From contig CBDBIN010000046.1 of the NCBI GenBank assembly GCA_965206125.1, positions 1 to 64,000 on the forward strand: DNA of 64,000 nucleotides. Direction: 5' to 3'. The translations under genes and the position numbers were made by a program. Numbering within the stretch: position 1 is the first letter of the stretch; each line of letters opens with the position of its first letter. The notes below the pieces were generated by a model that saw only the letters and a list, made by a program, of their open reading frames with translations, had not been told where the DNA came from and did not search any database. This document shows, one piece after another, positions 63,334 to 64,000 of the stretch. The stretch is from CAXWPM01 sp965206125 (GTDB lineage: Bacteria; Acidobacteriota; Terriglobia; 20CM-2-55-15).

Positions 63334-64000
63334 TGCCACCTCAACCGATCGATGCAACACAAGCGTTGAATCGTTCTGCTGGAGTTTCAAACTCCAGCGT
63401 CTTACGCGGCCGTTCATTGAGCTCACGTGCCACCTTGTTCAGGTGCGCCTGCGAGTGCACCGATAAGTCGGTTCTCTTTGGGAAGTACTGTCGGAGCAGG
63501 CCATTCGTGTTTTCATTGGAACCACGTTGCCATGGACTCTGCGGATCGCAGAAGTAGACGTCGATGTCGGTCGCCAGGGTAAACCGCCGATGATCTCCCA
63601 TTTCCTTGCCGCGATCCCAGGTCAGCGATTTATACAGCTCGGTCGGTAGTTTCTTCGCGTGCTTGATCAGTGCAGGCACGACGGTCTTGGTCTGTTTATC
63701 CGACACTTTCACCAACATCACGTAACGGGTATGGCGTTCGACCAGGGTCGCAATGTAGGTGTTGTTCGATCCCACTATCAGATCTCCCTCCCAGTGACCG
63801 GGAACGGCACGATCTTCGACCTCGGCCGGGCGCTCACGAATCGATACGATATCGGCGAGATCCCCTTTCCCGTGACCTTTGTGACTGGAATGTCGGGATC
63901 GACGAATCGTTCGTCTCGACCTCAGATGTCTAAGTAGTTCTTTCTTAAACACCCCGCGCGCCTGCACGAATAGGCTGCGATAGATCGTCTCGTGGGACAC
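63334..64000 (-). mobile_element. IS30-family element copy 3, cut by the window end
   Basis: Begins at the right inverted repeat TGCCACCTCAACCGATCGAT (63334), identical to that of copy 2, and continues beyond the window. The visible sequence appears the same as copy 2 throughout. Its orientation is opposite to copy 2, so the two enclose 52855-63333 as inverted flanks. Confidence 0.88.
63341..64000 (-). CDS. IS30-family transposase, C-terminal part visible
   Basis: 219 residues visible, from SHETIYRSLFVQARGVFKKE to the natural end ERFNACVASIG. All three catalytic residues are present (EGDLIV, TWDRGKEM, SNENTNG). The visible protein is the same as that of copy 2. The start lies outside the window. 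Confidence 0.9.
   Translation of the reverse strand: MSHETIYRSLFVQARGVFKKELLRHLRSRRTIRRSRHSSHKGHGKGDLADIVSIRERPAEVEDRAVPGHWEGDLIVGSNNTYIATLVERHTRYVMLVKVSDKQTKTVVPALIKHAKKLPTELYKSLTWDRGKEMGDHRRFTLATDIDVYFCDPQSPWQRGSNENTNGLLRQYFPKRTDLSVHSQAHLNKVARELNERPRKTLEFETPAERFNACVASIG

Overview
The window looks like a chromosomal segment of a GC-rich, Gram-negative bacterium. It encodes LpxB (lipid A) and a LysM periplasmic protein. Large Ser/Thr kinases fused to TolB/WD40-like beta-propellers, together with a DUF1501/DUF1553 secreted pair, fit Acidobacteriota or a nearby phylum. That placement is inference from gene content; no marker phylogeny was possible.

Region 1 (1-11.8 kb) is accessory and decaying. 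It opens with the end of a plasmid-partition-like ribbon-helix-helix gene, a PepSY-protein fragment, a frameshifted mobilisation-type gene and two diverged relics of one small conserved protein. Next comes an IS pile-up in which an intact IS6-family element joins an IS1182-like fragment to a truncated IS30 element. The IS30 copy abuts the end of a three-gene tandem array of receptor-type kinases; only the first kinase (9076-11724) is intact.

Region 2 (12-45.6 kb) is core and has no disrupted gene. It carries lpxB; an ECF sigma/anti-sigma pair; phosphohexomutase and sugar-nucleotidyltransferase; and pgsA-AMMECR1-lgt facing a LysM gene. Then comes an amino-acid superoperon: cysK, a fused aroD-aroE, thrB, asd, hisZ-G-D-C-B-H-A-F-IE and trpE-G-D-C-F-B-A, nearly all with start/stop overlaps. 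It makes cysteine, shikimate-pathway intermediates, homoserine phosphate, histidine and tryptophan. After it come a two-subunit 3-oxoacid CoA-transferase with a thiolase (acetoacetate to acetyl-CoA), then UDP-glucose dehydrogenase, UDP-glucuronate decarboxylase and UDP-glucose 4-epimerase (UDP-GlcA, UDP-xylose, UDP-galactose).

Region 3 (45.6-51.6 kb) is a looser set: two damaged SAM methyltransferases, an unrecognised protein, an NTF2/SnoaL-like protein, a DinB-like protein, a membrane coiled-coil protein, tRNA-Ser(GCU), a membrane-anchored protein of unknown function and a SecE2-type dodecin.

Region 4 (51.6-64 kb) is bounded by two near-identical IS30 elements in inverted orientation. The ~10.5 kb between them encodes mostly exported proteins: a Tat amidase, a SUMF1-fold protein lacking the formylglycine-generating cysteines, a DUF1501 protein, a frameshifted DUF1549/DUF1553 protein, two copies (one dead) of a secreted NTF2-like protein, and a Tat/lipoprotein FAD-linked oxidase. 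It also holds the relic of a DUF4435 (TOPRIM-like) gene. All disrupted genes lie outside region 2, which argues for real decay of the accessory flanks rather than uniform sequencing error, although single-base homopolymer indels need checking against reads. No CRISPR array or rRNA was seen.
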